Assembly (NCBI GenBank): GCA_002717365.1
Contig: PBDJ01000006.1
Coordinates: 6,751-41,862, forward strand
Source of the DNA: Acidimicrobiaceae bacterium
Lineage (GTDB): Bacteria; Actinomycetota; Acidimicrobiia; Acidimicrobiales; MedAcidi-G1
Direction of reading: 5' to 3'
DNA length: 35,112 nucleotides
Shown here: positions 6,977-15,176 of the stretch, in pieces
How positions within the stretch are numbered: position 1 is the stretch's first letter
Layout of the letters: each line of letters begins with the position of its first letter
Program-made: the position numbers and the translations under genes
Notes under the pieces: model-generated
Told to the model about the DNA's origin: nothing
What the model saw: only the letters and a program-made list of their open reading frames with translations
Databases searched by the model: none

Positions 6977-9900
6977 TCACGATTCTCGGCGTCGTTTGAG
7001 TTGGTGGTGGTCGCCGTCGGGGTTGTCGGCGCATTCGTAACTTTCGTTTTCGTCGACGAGGATGCCTTCCTGGTCGGTGAGGGGTTTGTTGCAGTGTCGG
7101 CACCGGTCGCGTTTGCGGCCCAGGATGAGTGCGCCGAGTATTGATCCGGCGAAGAACTGGGTGATCCGCCCCCACATGGCTTGGCCGGCCGCGGTCAAAG
7201 CTAGCCCGGCGGCCACCGCTAGCCCGGCGAGGGCGGCGATCAGTCCGCCTAAGGGGAACGAACCGTCGTCGCTGCTGGTTTCTTCGGACCTGGTGAGGGC
7301 CTGTCGCACTGTTTCGTCACCCGGGTCGTTGGCGTCGAGCGGATCGGAGCGGAGTTGGTTGACTTCTTCACTGTCGGTGAATCCGTCACCGTCTGTGTCA
7401 GGGTTGTTCGGGTCGGTGCCCAGGGATTGTTCGACGATCTCTGACAGGCCATCGCCGTCGGCGTCACTGGTCCCAGGAGATGTCGACTCTGGTTCGGTTG
7501 TCGTCGCTGGCAGTTCCGTGGTGGTCGTAGTGGTGTCTGGGCCTTCGGTGGTGGTGGTCGTGGTTTCTGGGCTTTCGGTGGTGTCTGGGCCTTCGGTTGT
7601 CGGTGTGGTGGTGGTCGTGGTTTCTGGGCCTTCGGTGGTGTCTGGGCCTTCGGTTGTCGGTGTGGTGGTGGTCGTGGTGTCTGGGCTTTCGGTGGTGTCT
7701 GGGCCTTCGGTGGTGGTGGTTGTCGGTGTGGTTGTCGTAGTGGTTGTTGGTGGCGGTTCGACGAAGTCGATTCCTACGCACGTGGTGCCATCGTTGATCG
7801 CGGTGGCTTGTGAGTTGGCGACCCGGCGGATGTCGGCGGTCTTGGCGTTGAGGTCGATGGTGTCGATGAGGACTTCGTAGACGCCGGCGCCACTGTTCGA
7901 CGCGAAGTAGAAGCGGTCTTCGTGGCTCCACGCGGCGCCGAACCCTCCGTTGGTGAGCTGGGCCGGTGACCCGTTTTCGAACAGGTTGATGGTCCACGCC
8001 TGGGGCGTGTCGTCGTAGGCCCAGATCCGCAGCTCGTGGTCCCAGGAGTTGACCCCCATGGCGTAGGGGCGTTCACCGTCGCCGAGGTCAACTCGGAGGG
8101 CGGCCACGTCGGCGACGCCGCCTGTTCCGGTGACCACCGGGGTGATCTGTGACTTGTTGGCGGCGTCGCCGGGGTCGGCGAACCCGTCCATGTCGGCAAT
8201 CCCACTCAACGTGTAGAAGCTGTTGCCCCGCGGCCACACGAATCTTCCTTGGCCGTCGACGTCGCCGGCGTTGCTCATTGCCGGCACCCGGGCCAGGAAC
8301 GCCACGTTCCCGGCGCCGTCGAAACGCACCAGGTACCCGAACCCTTGGACCCGCATGATCCCGTAGAGGGCGCCGTCGACCGGGTTGATACCAATGCCGT
8401 TCAGATGCGTATACGACGGGGTCCGGTTGAAAGGAATGGAAAAGATCTCGGAGTACCCGCCGGTGTCTAGGTTGAGTTGTTTGACCGAATGGCCGACCCC
8501 GGGGGTGCCCATGACCTGGATCAACGACGGGAACGCCGTACAATCAAAGCCTTCGACGTCTATTGGTTCAGGGTTGCCGCTCGGCCCGGGCGGCGGTGTG
8601 GGAACGGTGATCGACGCGGTGTTCGACTCGGCATAAGCCCCATCGGTGTAGCTGGCGTAGATCCGGAACGAATGGACCCCGTTGGCCAACCCGACCAACG
8701 TGTCTTTCAGGGAATTGGGGTCCGTGTAGGAACTGTGTGTAGTCCAGGTCCCCAGAGGAGGACGCCAAGTCAGGACGTATGACTGCAGGCCATCGGTCCG
8801 ACTCGGCACCCAGGTCACGAACCCGTCGTCGTCAACGGCGAACGCAGACAACAACACCTCCAGCGTGGACGGCGGGGTCGTCGTCGTCGTGGTCGTGGTG
8901 GTTGTTGTGGCCGGTGGGGTAGTGGTGGTGGTTGTCGGGGCGGTCGTGGTCGTTGTGGTGGTGACGGTCGGGGCGGTCGTGGTCGTTGTGGTGGTGGTTG
9001 TCGGGGCGGTCGTGGTCGTTGTGGTGGTGGCGGCACCGGCACCCAGGTTTCCCGACGAATCCAACTTCATGACGAACGGGCCATGGCCCTCCACAATTGC
9101 GGTGCCCGGACCGGGGTCGAAATCCGAGGCGTGTGACGACTGGGGCACCCCCCATGTGTTGTTGTAATAGTCGGGATACACCAGCCCAGTGAGGTAGACG
9201 TTTCCCGAGTTGTCCAGCGCTATCTCGCCGGCGGTGTAGCTGTTCGAGAATTGGCCGCCCACGCTGTCGGCGGTGTCGAAGAACAGCTTGGTCCACGCGT
9301 GGTTCCCCGACGAATCCAACTTCCACAGGTACGGGGTTGGTGCGTACGCGTTGGTATATCCGTAGCCGCCGGTTCGGTGGTAATTGCTATTGGGGTCATA
9401 GTCCTCATTGCTGTTGCACGGGCCCAGACTCGCGGTATCGAAATTGTTGGGGCCCTGACAGGACCCATACGTGTACACGTTGCCCGAACCGTCGACCGCT
9501 ATCGAATACATCCGCGAGGCGTAGAACACGTCACCCCATTGGTCTTCGGTGGGTTGATTGACCAGGGCCTTGGCCCACACGAAGTTTCCTGACGAATCCA
9601 ACTTGGATACGAAACCGTTCGCGTACGCTGACGATACGACGGTGGGGAGGTAAGGGAGGGTGAAGGTGCCCTCCCCGGGATCAAAATCGTTGGAGACCGT
9701 TGAGTAGTACTGACCGGTGGTGTACACGTTGCCCGATCCGTCCACCGTCATGAACCGGTTACCTATGCCTCCCCAATTGAAGCCACCGACGCTTTTGGCC
9801 CACACATAGTTCCCGGACGAATCCAGCTTCGACACGAACTTGGAATAGCCAGCGGGTCCTTGGGGCGTCAGGTTTGCCGTGCCGGGGCCGGGATCGAAAT

Positions 9901-10732
9901 CTTGCTCGCTGTCGAAGTTGCCGGCCGTGTACACGTTTCCTGAACTGTCCACCGCCACGGTTATGGGGCGGTGGCTTGTTTGTACGTTGCCACCGATTTT
10001 CTTGGCCCACACGAAGTTGCCCGACGCATCGAATTTCGACACAAACGAGCCATCTCCGGTGAGGTTCGTCGTGCCGGGGCCCGGTTCGAAGTCGCCACCT
10101 CGGGTCGTTCCGACAACGATCACGTTGTCCGATCCGTCCACGGTCACCGAAAGTTTTGGGAATGACGTTCCCTGTTGATGGGCCCACAGGTGGTTGCCGG
10201 ATGAATCAAATTTCGCCACGAATCCCCCACCCGTGCCAGATTCCGGGACCAGGTCCATGACGCCGTCCTGTGGATCGAAATCGATGGGATCCTTGAAATA
10301 ACCGGCAACGATCACGTTGCCCGAACTGTCCACCGCCACAGCGTTGGTTTGGGTGTACGCGTAGCTGTTGCCGAACCTTTTCGCCCACACGTAGTTGCCC
10401 GACGAATCCAGCTTCACCAGGTATACGTCGTAGGTGTCGATCGGAACAGACGACATCTGCGCGGTGTTGGGACCAGGATCAAAATCGCACGTCCCCTTGA
10501 ACCGACCGGTCAGGTACATGTTGCCCGATCCGTCCACCGCCACCGCTGGTGACCAGATCTCACCGGGGCAGTCGGTCGGAGCGATCATGGCGACCGTGCC
10601 GTCGGCTGTCGACCAGGCGCCGGCTGTTGACCCGGCCAGCCACAACATCGCCGAAGCGGCCAGCACCGCTGTTACGGCGCTGCGTAGTCGACGCCGGGTG
10701 GTGCCGGGGGCCGGGTCAGAACGTGCGGTCAC
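6977..10732 (-). CDS. Large surface-anchored propeller-repeat protein with Thr-rich stalks and Cys/His tail
   Basis: A 1251-residue protein in this order. A signal peptide (about 1-40) precedes seven repeats of the SBBP-like type (about 45-565), each with a D-x-SGN-V-Y-x-x-G strand, a DFDPGPGT loop and a KLDSSGNYVWAK strand, as expected for a seven-bladed beta-propeller. Then come a Thr-rich linker, a fibronectin III-like domain, and a second beta-rich domain resembling DUF6923 (about 740-1000). A stalk of TTTTT and GPDTTESP-type units follows, then a thrombospondin type 3-like calcium segment (DADGDGLSE, DTDGDGFTD; about 1085-1140). The C-terminus has hydrophobic segments (about 1160-1205) and a tail with CRHC, a later Cys and HH. 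I infer an extracellular display protein with a cytoplasmic zinc-ribbon-like tail. Ligand unknown. Confidence 0.85.
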   Translation of the reverse strand: MTARSDPAPGTTRRRLRSAVTAVLAASAMLWLAGSTAGAWSTADGTVAMIAPTDCPGEIWSPAVAVDGSGNMYLTGRFKGTCDFDPGPNTAQMSSVPIDTYDVYLVKLDSSGNYVWAKRFGNSYAYTQTNAVAVDSSGNVIVAGYFKDPIDFDPQDGVMDLVPESGTGGGFVAKFDSSGNHLWAHQQGTSFPKLSVTVDGSDNVIVVGTTRGGDFEPGPGTTNLTGDGSFVSKFDASGNFVWAKKIGGNVQTSHRPITVAVDSSGNVYTAGNFDSEQDFDPGPGTANLTPQGPAGYSKFVSKLDSSGNYVWAKSVGGFNWGGIGNRFMTVDGSGNVYTTGQYYSTVSNDFDPGEGTFTLPYLPTVVSSAYANGFVSKLDSSGNFVWAKALVNQPTEDQWGDVFYASRMYSIAVDGSGNVYTYGSCQGPNNFDTASLGPCNSNEDYDPNSNYHRTGGYGYTNAYAPTPYLWKLDSSGNHAWTKLFFDTADSVGGQFSNSYTAGEIALDNSGNVYLTGLVYPDYYNNTWGVPQSSHASDFDPGPGTAIVEGHGPFVMKLDSSGNLGAGAATTTTTTTAPTTTTTTTTTAPTVTTTTTTTAPTTTTTTPPATTTTTTTTTTTPPSTLEVLLSAFAVDDDGFVTWVPSRTDGLQSYVLTWRPPLGTWTTHSSYTDPNSLKDTLVGLANGVHSFRIYASYTDGAYAESNTASITVPTPPPGPSGNPEPIDVEGFDCTAFPSLIQVMGTPGVGHSVKQLNLDTGGYSEIFSIPFNRTPSYTHLNGIGINPVDGALYGIMRVQGFGYLVRFDGAGNVAFLARVPAMSNAGDVDGQGRFVWPRGNSFYTLSGIADMDGFADPGDAANKSQITPVVTGTGGVADVAALRVDLGDGERPYAMGVNSWDHELRIWAYDDTPQAWTINLFENGSPAQLTNGGFGAAWSHEDRFYFASNSGAGVYEVLIDTIDLNAKTADIRRVANSQATAINDGTTCVGIDFVEPPPTTTTTTTPTTTTTEGPDTTESPDTTTTTTPTTEGPDTTEGPETTTTTTPTTEGPDTTESPETTTTTTEGPDTTTTTTELPATTTEPESTSPGTSDADGDGLSEIVEQSLGTDPNNPDTDGDGFTDSEEVNQLRSDPLDANDPGDETVRQALTRSEETSSDDGSFPLGGLIAALAGLAVAAGLALTAAGQAMWGRITQFFAGSILGALILGRKRDRCRHCNKPLTDQEGILVDENESYECADNPDGDHHQLKRRRES
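7564..7734. repeat. 57-bp tandem repeat encoding the second Thr/Glu/Pro stalk
   Basis: About three copies of a 57-bp (19-codon) unit start at 7564, 7621 and 7678, with partial units on both sides. In the minus frame they encode alternating poly-Thr runs and GPDTTESP/GPDTTEGP blocks between the DUF6923-like domain and the calcium-binding segment. A unit length divisible by three keeps the frame, so copy number can vary between strains. Confidence 0.85.
8931..9032. repeat. 33-bp tandem repeat encoding the first Thr-rich stalk
   Basis: Three near-identical 33-bp units start at 8934, 8967 and 9000, within a longer stretch of Thr codons (about 8870-9045). On the minus strand they encode TTTTTTTAPT-type blocks linking the propeller to the fibronectin-like domain. 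The unit is 11 codons long, so expansion or contraction leaves the frame intact. Confidence 0.85.
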
Positions 10733-10809
10733 CCGTTGATGTTACGTAGACCAGCTCGGGGTCCCCATGGTTGGCAGATGGCGGTCTTGTGCTGGCTGAT
10801 GGCCTCTCC

Positions 10810-12003
10810 CTAGAGGCGTCGCCGCGTGGCCCCAGCCCACCAGTTCCGCGGTTTGAGCCTCTCGCCGTAGCCGAGACGGTCATTCAACCGGAGCATCACT
10901 TTGCGTAGCCCGGTGGAGGCAAGGCGCCGCCCGATCCGGTGGCGGCGTTTCGTGAAGTCCTTGTTATACGGGCAAACCCGCATGCAGATCATGCAATCGG
11001 TGACAATCTGCGTCCAGTACGAAAAGCACTTCTCGCCGTCAACCGACCACTTGCGAACACCCTTGATTGCCGAACGGTTCAACTTCACCGGAGAAGGCAC
11101 CCCATCAGGGATCGCTTTAGGCGGGCACGCATCAGTGCAACGCCTGCAGACCTCACAGAATTCGCTTACCCCGAACTCGACCGGGGCGTCGTGGTCCACC
11201 GGCAGGTCGGTGAAGATCTTCCCGAACCGAACCCGCGGTCCAAACTCGGGCGTAATCACCAGTCCGTGCCGGCCGTACTCACCCAACCCGGCCTGAATGG
11301 CTAGTGGAATGGCCAGAGCAGTGTCGTTGAGACTAGGGATCGCCTGGTAGCCGAGATTTCGAAGCCACTGCGCAGTAGCCAAAAGCACCAGAGCGTCCTT
11401 CGAGTAGCCGAGACCGACAGCTGCCCCAGACAGTGCCGATGGCACAGTGTCGACAAGGTCGTGGTCCATGGCCTGACCGACAACAACGACGCTTGTCAAC
11501 CCGGCAGGCAGCCCAACCGGCCGTCCCTCACCGGCATACCGTGCATACCGTTGGCTGTAGACCCAACGTTCGTCATGGGCGCAGATCCCAACGAGGTCAG
11601 CCCCAAACAATTTGGCAACCTGCTTGACGGTCGCCGCAGCATCAGCGGGGGACCCCATGTCGAAGTGTTCGCTAGGGCCGTCGCGGAGTTGGCTGAGCGG
11701 GCTTAGGAACCCGTCGCGTAAATCTTCCGCATCATGCATTTCTGCGAACACGTCAGCCACATGCCAAGCAGCGTTACGAATCGCGTAATCACGCTGCCCA
11801 AACCCGGAAGCCTTGCGCCACTGTCGAAGAGGCTCGCGGTGGGAACGGAAAAACTCGCGGGCGGCATCAGTAGCGATCTCCGGATCCCAGAACGCCCGGT
11901 TGAACACATCGTCTACCTGGTTGAACCGTTCAAAGCCGGGGAGCACCTCCCAGGAGGGCCCGGACGGAAGATCGACGACAACCTCACTCAGTTCTTCTGC
12001 CAT
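10810..12003 (-). CDS. Reductive dehalogenase-like cobalamin/4Fe-4S protein
   Basis: About 397 residues from ATG 12003; a TTG at 12057, with GAGGG upstream, would give 415. The C-terminal third has two ferredoxin-type cluster motifs. The first is CEVCRRCTDACPPKAI. The second starts with an isolated Cys in GEKCFSYW and continues as CMICMRVCPYNK. The middle region (FGADLVGICAHDERWVYS, GYSKDALVLLATAQWLRNLGYQAIPS, GLGEYGRHGLVITPEFGPRVRFGKI) follows the reductive dehalogenase/QueG pattern associated with cobalamin binding. No Tat signal is seen and no rdhB-type anchor gene is adjacent, so it is predicted cytosolic. It may reduce a carbon-halogen bond or act in a QueG-like reduction; length and the second cluster favour the dehalogenase-like branch. 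It ends 77 bp downstream of the surface-protein start on the same strand. Confidence 0.8.
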   Translation of the reverse strand: MAEELSEVVVDLPSGPSWEVLPGFERFNQVDDVFNRAFWDPEIATDAAREFFRSHREPLRQWRKASGFGQRDYAIRNAAWHVADVFAEMHDAEDLRDGFLSPLSQLRDGPSEHFDMGSPADAAATVKQVAKLFGADLVGICAHDERWVYSQRYARYAGEGRPVGLPAGLTSVVVVGQAMDHDLVDTVPSALSGAAVGLGYSKDALVLLATAQWLRNLGYQAIPSLNDTALAIPLAIQAGLGEYGRHGLVITPEFGPRVRFGKIFTDLPVDHDAPVEFGVSEFCEVCRRCTDACPPKAIPDGVPSPVKLNRSAIKGVRKWSVDGEKCFSYWTQIVTDCMICMRVCPYNKDFTKRRHRIGRRLASTGLRKVMLRLNDRLGYGERLKPRNWWAGATRRRL

Positions 12004-12059
12004 TAGCGCCTGCCCGTCTTCGGCCGAGGCGGACAACCCGCCTTCAGGCACCAACAAGA

Positions 12060-12096
12060 ATTGGAACCCTCAAGCAGAAATTACCCCTATTCCAAT
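12060..12096. promoter_or_regulatory. Inverted repeat in divergent promoter region
   Basis: ATTGGAA at 12060-12066 and TTCCAAT at 12090-12096 form perfect 7-bp arms 23 bp apart. They lie between the dehalogenase-like gene and the divergent amidotransferase operon. A shared operator is possible. The arms are short, so chance cannot be excluded. Confidence 0.3.
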
Positions 12097-12154
12097 CGGT
12101 AGGGCCGATCGGAGTGGGCAATCCAAATATCGTTGGCACCGGAGAGGGCCTGAC

Positions 12155-12877
12155 TTGCGTCTACTCGTACTGCAACACATCGAATGCGAGCATCCGGCAC
12201 AGCTCCGGCACTTCCTCGCACGTGACGGCATCGACTGGACCGCCGTCGAACTCGACGAAGGCGAGCCAATCCCACCGCTTGAAGGGTTCGACGCCATGTG
12301 GGTTATGGGTGGTCCGATGGACGTGTGGGACGTCGAAGAACACCCGTGGCTGCTCGACGAAAAAGAGGCGATCCGAACCTGGGTAGTAGACCTGGGCCGC
12401 CCCTTCCTCGGGCTCTGCCTCGGCCACCAGCTGCTCGCCGACGCGCTCGGCGGCACATGCGGCCACCAGCAACCTCCCGAGATCGGAGTCCTAGAGGTGG
12501 TCCTAACCCCGGACGGGCTCAACGACCCGATCTTCAACGGCATGCCAACAGTCCAACGGGCCCTCCAGTGGCACTCAGTGCAGGTCCTAGACCCCCCTGA
12601 TGGCGCTGTCGTGTTGGCCTCCTCCGACGTGTGCCCAATCCAGGCAATGCGCGTCGGACGCCACGCCTGGTCGATGCAATACCACGTTGAGGTCGAACCG
12701 GACACGGTGACCAACTGGGGAGACGTGCCCGCATACCGGACCGCGTTGGAATCGACGCTCGGCCCGACAGCGTTGGTCGGCCTCATAGCGGCAGCCGACC
12801 AGCACATGAACGATTTTGTGACCAACGCCGAATGCCTCTACGACAACTTCATGCAAGCCGCCCGGCAGGCGTCGTAA
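12155..12877 (+). CDS. Class I glutamine amidotransferase-like protein
   Basis: A 240-residue protein starting at TTG 12155, chosen because GGAGAGG lies 8 bases upstream and the domain begins immediately (LRLLVLQH). In-frame sequence further upstream is an accidental extension. The triad-type glutaminase core is present: VMGGPMDVWD, nucleophile elbow GLCLGHQLLADALGG with the catalytic Cys, and the His/Glu motif YHVEVEPD. It resembles the stand-alone GMP synthase-like amidotransferases found in amine and gamma-glutamyl metabolism, e.g. PuuD-like or YfeJ-like proteins. No synthase partner is adjacent. Next, 9 bp downstream, is the ankyrin-bearing acyltransferase, so the two are probably co-transcribed. 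Substrate unknown. Confidence 0.85.
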   Translation: MRLLVLQHIECEHPAQLRHFLARDGIDWTAVELDEGEPIPPLEGFDAMWVMGGPMDVWDVEEHPWLLDEKEAIRTWVVDLGRPFLGLCLGHQLLADALGGTCGHQQPPEIGVLEVVLTPDGLNDPIFNGMPTVQRALQWHSVQVLDPPDGAVVLASSDVCPIQAMRVGRHAWSMQYHVEVEPDTVTNWGDVPAYRTALESTLGPTALVGLIAAADQHMNDFVTNAECLYDNFMQAARQAS

Positions 12878-12886
12878 ACCACCCCG

Positions 12887-14470
12887 ATGTCTGATCAAGC
12901 AGTGACCCCGTCCGAGGTTTCGCCGACGCGCCGATGGCACGACCTCGACGCCCTCCGAGGCTTCGCCATGCTGCTCGGCATCGGCCTGCACGCCTCACTG
13001 GCCTTTTTTCCTTCGTTCTGGCCCGTACAGGACAAGAACGCCAGTATCGGAGGCCCGTTCGACGAGTTCCTGATCGCCGTCCACGGCTTCCGGATGCCGC
13101 TGTTCTTCCTGCTCAGCGGATTCTTCACAGCGATGCTCTGGCGGCGCCGCGGGATAGCGGCGCTCGTTTCCCACCGGGCCCGCAGGATCGTCCTACCGCT
13201 TGCCCTCGGCCTGATCACGATCGTTCCAGCCGTCGATTGGGTATCTGAACGCGGCATTGAGTCGAGCAGCGAAAACTGGGCGATAGGCGCCGCCGAGAAG
13301 GGTGACATCTGGTTCCCGGTCCTGTCGGGCCACGCCGACGCAGTACCGGTGGCGGTCACCAACGGCGCCGACGTGGACGTTCGCGGCGACGACAAGGGCA
13401 CGCCGCTGCACCTGGCAGCCTTCATGGACCTGCCCGACGTGACACAAGCCCTGCTGGACGTCGGAGCCGATCACCGCCTGACCAACATCCACGGGTCAAC
13501 GCCTCTTGAAGTCGCCGTCTGGGTAGGCAACCCAGACGTCGCCGACGTGCTCGTGGCGGGCGGTGCTCCCGATATCCGGGCCGGCAGCCAACAGTGGCAG
13601 GACATCGACTGGTTCGGCGACGGCGCCGAGTTCGCCCAGGCTGTGCTCGACCCGCCGGAAGCCGACGACGAGATCGGCCTCGACTCGTGGATCGACCAGT
13701 TCCACCACCTGTGGTTCCTGTGGTTCCTGTGCTGGCTGGTCGCAGGGTTCACCCTGGCCGCGCCCCTCGTCGTCCGGCTGGGACACACGATCACCTCGGT
13801 TGCCGTACGCCGACGCCTGCTCTGGGCCGCCTTCCCGTTGACGCTGTTCTTCCAGTTCCAGATGGGCGACGGCGGCGACTTCCGAGCCTTCGGGCCCGAC
13901 ACCTCAACCGGCCTGCTCCCCGCCGCACACGTTCTCCTCTACTACGCCGTGTTCTTCGGATACGGCGCCGCAGCCTTCGACGCCCGAACCGACGACGGCG
14001 AACCGCTCATCGACCGGCTCGGACGCCACTGGAAGGTCGTCCTCCCCGTTTCGGTGGTGCTGGTCTTCCCGCTCGCCGCAGGAGCGACCTTCGAGGGCGG
14101 CGACTGGGCAGCAGCGGCGTCCCTGCAGGTGCTCTACACGTGGGGCATGACATTCGGCCTGATAGGGCTGTTCCGCCGGCTTCTCTCCAGTGAGCGCTAC
14201 TGGGTGCGCTACCTGTCCGACGCCTCCTACTGGATGTATCTCGCCCACCTGCCACTTGTGATCCTCGCCCAGGACTGGATGCGCAGCTGGGACATCCCCC
14301 GGATTCTGAAGTTCCTGGCGATCTGCTGGACGGTGAGCGCCCTGCTGTTGGTGACCTACCGCTACCTCGTGCGCTACACCCCGATCGGCACCCTCTTAAA
14401 CGGCGTTAGGACAAGCCCAGAGCCTCGGGGAAACCCTTCGCTGGGTCACTCTCCAATAGAGGCGCCGTAA
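12887..14470 (+). CDS. Acyltransferase family 3 membrane protein with inserted ankyrin repeats
   Basis: A 527-residue polytopic protein of the acyltransferase 3/MdoC type. The N-terminal half shows the family start WHDLDALRGFAMLLGIGLHASL, with the catalytic-type His at residue 35 in the first helix. Further helices lie at about 69-84 and 100-116, and FHHLWFLWFLCWLV (about 272-285) is the usual later helix. Between the third helix and this segment, residues 137-232 form three ankyrin repeats: ADAVPVAVTNGADVD, GTPLHLAAFMDLPDVTQALLDVG and STPLEVAVWVGNPDVADVLVAGG. At least five more hydrophobic helices follow. The family transfers acyl groups to exported sugars or glucans. The insert is predicted to sit in one loop and could bind a partner or substrate. 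Confidence 0.85.
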   Translation: MSDQAVTPSEVSPTRRWHDLDALRGFAMLLGIGLHASLAFFPSFWPVQDKNASIGGPFDEFLIAVHGFRMPLFFLLSGFFTAMLWRRRGIAALVSHRARRIVLPLALGLITIVPAVDWVSERGIESSSENWAIGAAEKGDIWFPVLSGHADAVPVAVTNGADVDVRGDDKGTPLHLAAFMDLPDVTQALLDVGADHRLTNIHGSTPLEVAVWVGNPDVADVLVAGGAPDIRAGSQQWQDIDWFGDGAEFAQAVLDPPEADDEIGLDSWIDQFHHLWFLWFLCWLVAGFTLAAPLVVRLGHTITSVAVRRRLLWAAFPLTLFFQFQMGDGGDFRAFGPDTSTGLLPAAHVLLYYAVFFGYGAAAFDARTDDGEPLIDRLGRHWKVVLPVSVVLVFPLAAGATFEGGDWAAAASLQVLYTWGMTFGLIGLFRRLLSSERYWVRYLSDASYWMYLAHLPLVILAQDWMRSWDIPRILKFLAICWTVSALLLVTYRYLVRYTPIGTLLNGVRTSPEPRGNPSLGHSPIEAP

Positions 14471-14516
14471 CCGGGGGGACGACCACTAGGGGCGGTTGAA
14501 ACCTGCAGCAACCCCT

Positions 14517-14593
14517 TGGTCGGGTAGGCGGGATTTGAACCCACGACCTCCTCGTCCCGAACGAGGCGCGCTACCAAGCTGCGCCACTACCCG
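14517..14593 (-). tRNA. tRNA-Pro (anticodon CGG)
   Basis: A cloverleaf reads on the minus strand. The acceptor stem is CGGGTAG/CTACCCG and the D arm GGCGCAGCTTGGTAGCGC. The anticodon stem CCTCG/CGAGG encloses loop TTCGGGA, with anticodon CGG at 14557-14559. The T arm is GTGGG-TTCAAAT-CCCGC. Discriminator A (14520) is followed by an encoded CCA (14517-14519). Confidence 0.97.
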
Positions 14594-14652
14594 TATGAGG
14601 CCAGAAGGGTACCGGCGGCCCGTTCCATCCGTTCGGCCCGAACGGCGTCCGA

Positions 14653-15024
14653 TCAGCCGGCCAGGGCGCCTTGCGCCGTCCGACGAAGAGCCAACGGGTC
14701 CACCGGCTTGACCACCCAGGCATCAGCCTCGGCCCGACGGGCTAGGAAGACGTCGGCCTCCCGGTCCAGCAGCATGACCACCCGTTGCGGTGGGATCCGC
14801 TCAGCCCGTTCCTCGAGGCGGAGATCCAGACAGGTGGCCATTCCCCCCATGTTCCCGATCTGGAGGTCCAGGACCACCAGATCCGGCCCGTGTTCACCGA
14901 CGGCGGCCAGGACCTCAGCCCCGGCGTGCACCCGGACCACTGTGTGGTCGCCACCCAGGGCCGCATCCACCTCGTCGTAGATGTGGTCGGCGTCAGTGGC
15001 CAGCAACACAGTGGAGTCACTCAC
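14653..15024 (-). CDS. Stand-alone response-regulator receiver domain
   Basis: A 123-residue single-domain receiver from GTG 15024, where homology begins (STVLLATDADHIYDEVDAAL). It has the acidic pocket (DAD near residue 10), the phosphoacceptor Asp in DLVVLDLQIGNMGGM and the C-terminal Lys in WVVKPVDPLALR. The region RVVMLLDREADVF stands where the Thr/Ser switch strand is expected, but the usual Thr/Ser is replaced by Leu. There is no output domain, so it probably acts through a partner protein. It is divergent from a STAS antagonist gene, suggesting a link to partner switching. A longer frame continues upstream but lacks domain support. No histidine kinase is nearby. Confidence 0.8.
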   Translation of the reverse strand: MSDSTVLLATDADHIYDEVDAALGGDHTVVRVHAGAEVLAAVGEHGPDLVVLDLQIGNMGGMATCLDLRLEERAERIPPQRVVMLLDREADVFLARRAEADAWVVKPVDPLALRRTAQGALAG

Positions 15025-15176
15025 CCTGCGGAGCGTACCGTCGGGCCCCGGGCCGGTAGCCGTCAGGAAGGCGGCTACCGCACGGGGCGTCGACCGGAGG
15101 CCGTCGGACGCGTCTACATTGCATGGCACACAAGAAGAATCCGGCGGCCACCGTCGGACGAGCGGAGGAGGATCCC

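Noticed and set aside
7062-7880. Plus-strand frame of 272 codons rich in Val/Ser/Pro
   Set aside because: It is the complement of the Thr/Glu/Pro stalk and C-terminal parts of the surface protein; its low complexity mirrors the tandem repeat.
7564-9032. Regular repeats considered as a CRISPR array
   Set aside because: Units are contiguous and coding, without unique spacers, and no cas genes are present.
8865-9167. Poly-Val plus-strand frame that looks like a membrane protein
   Set aside because: It is the reverse complement of Thr codons (ACC to GGT/GTG patterns) in the first stalk and not an independent gene.
11813-12154. Upstream extension of the amidotransferase frame
   Set aside because: It runs opposite the dehalogenase-like gene and lacks domain similarity. 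TTG 12155 with a good Shine-Dalgarno fits the start of the fold.
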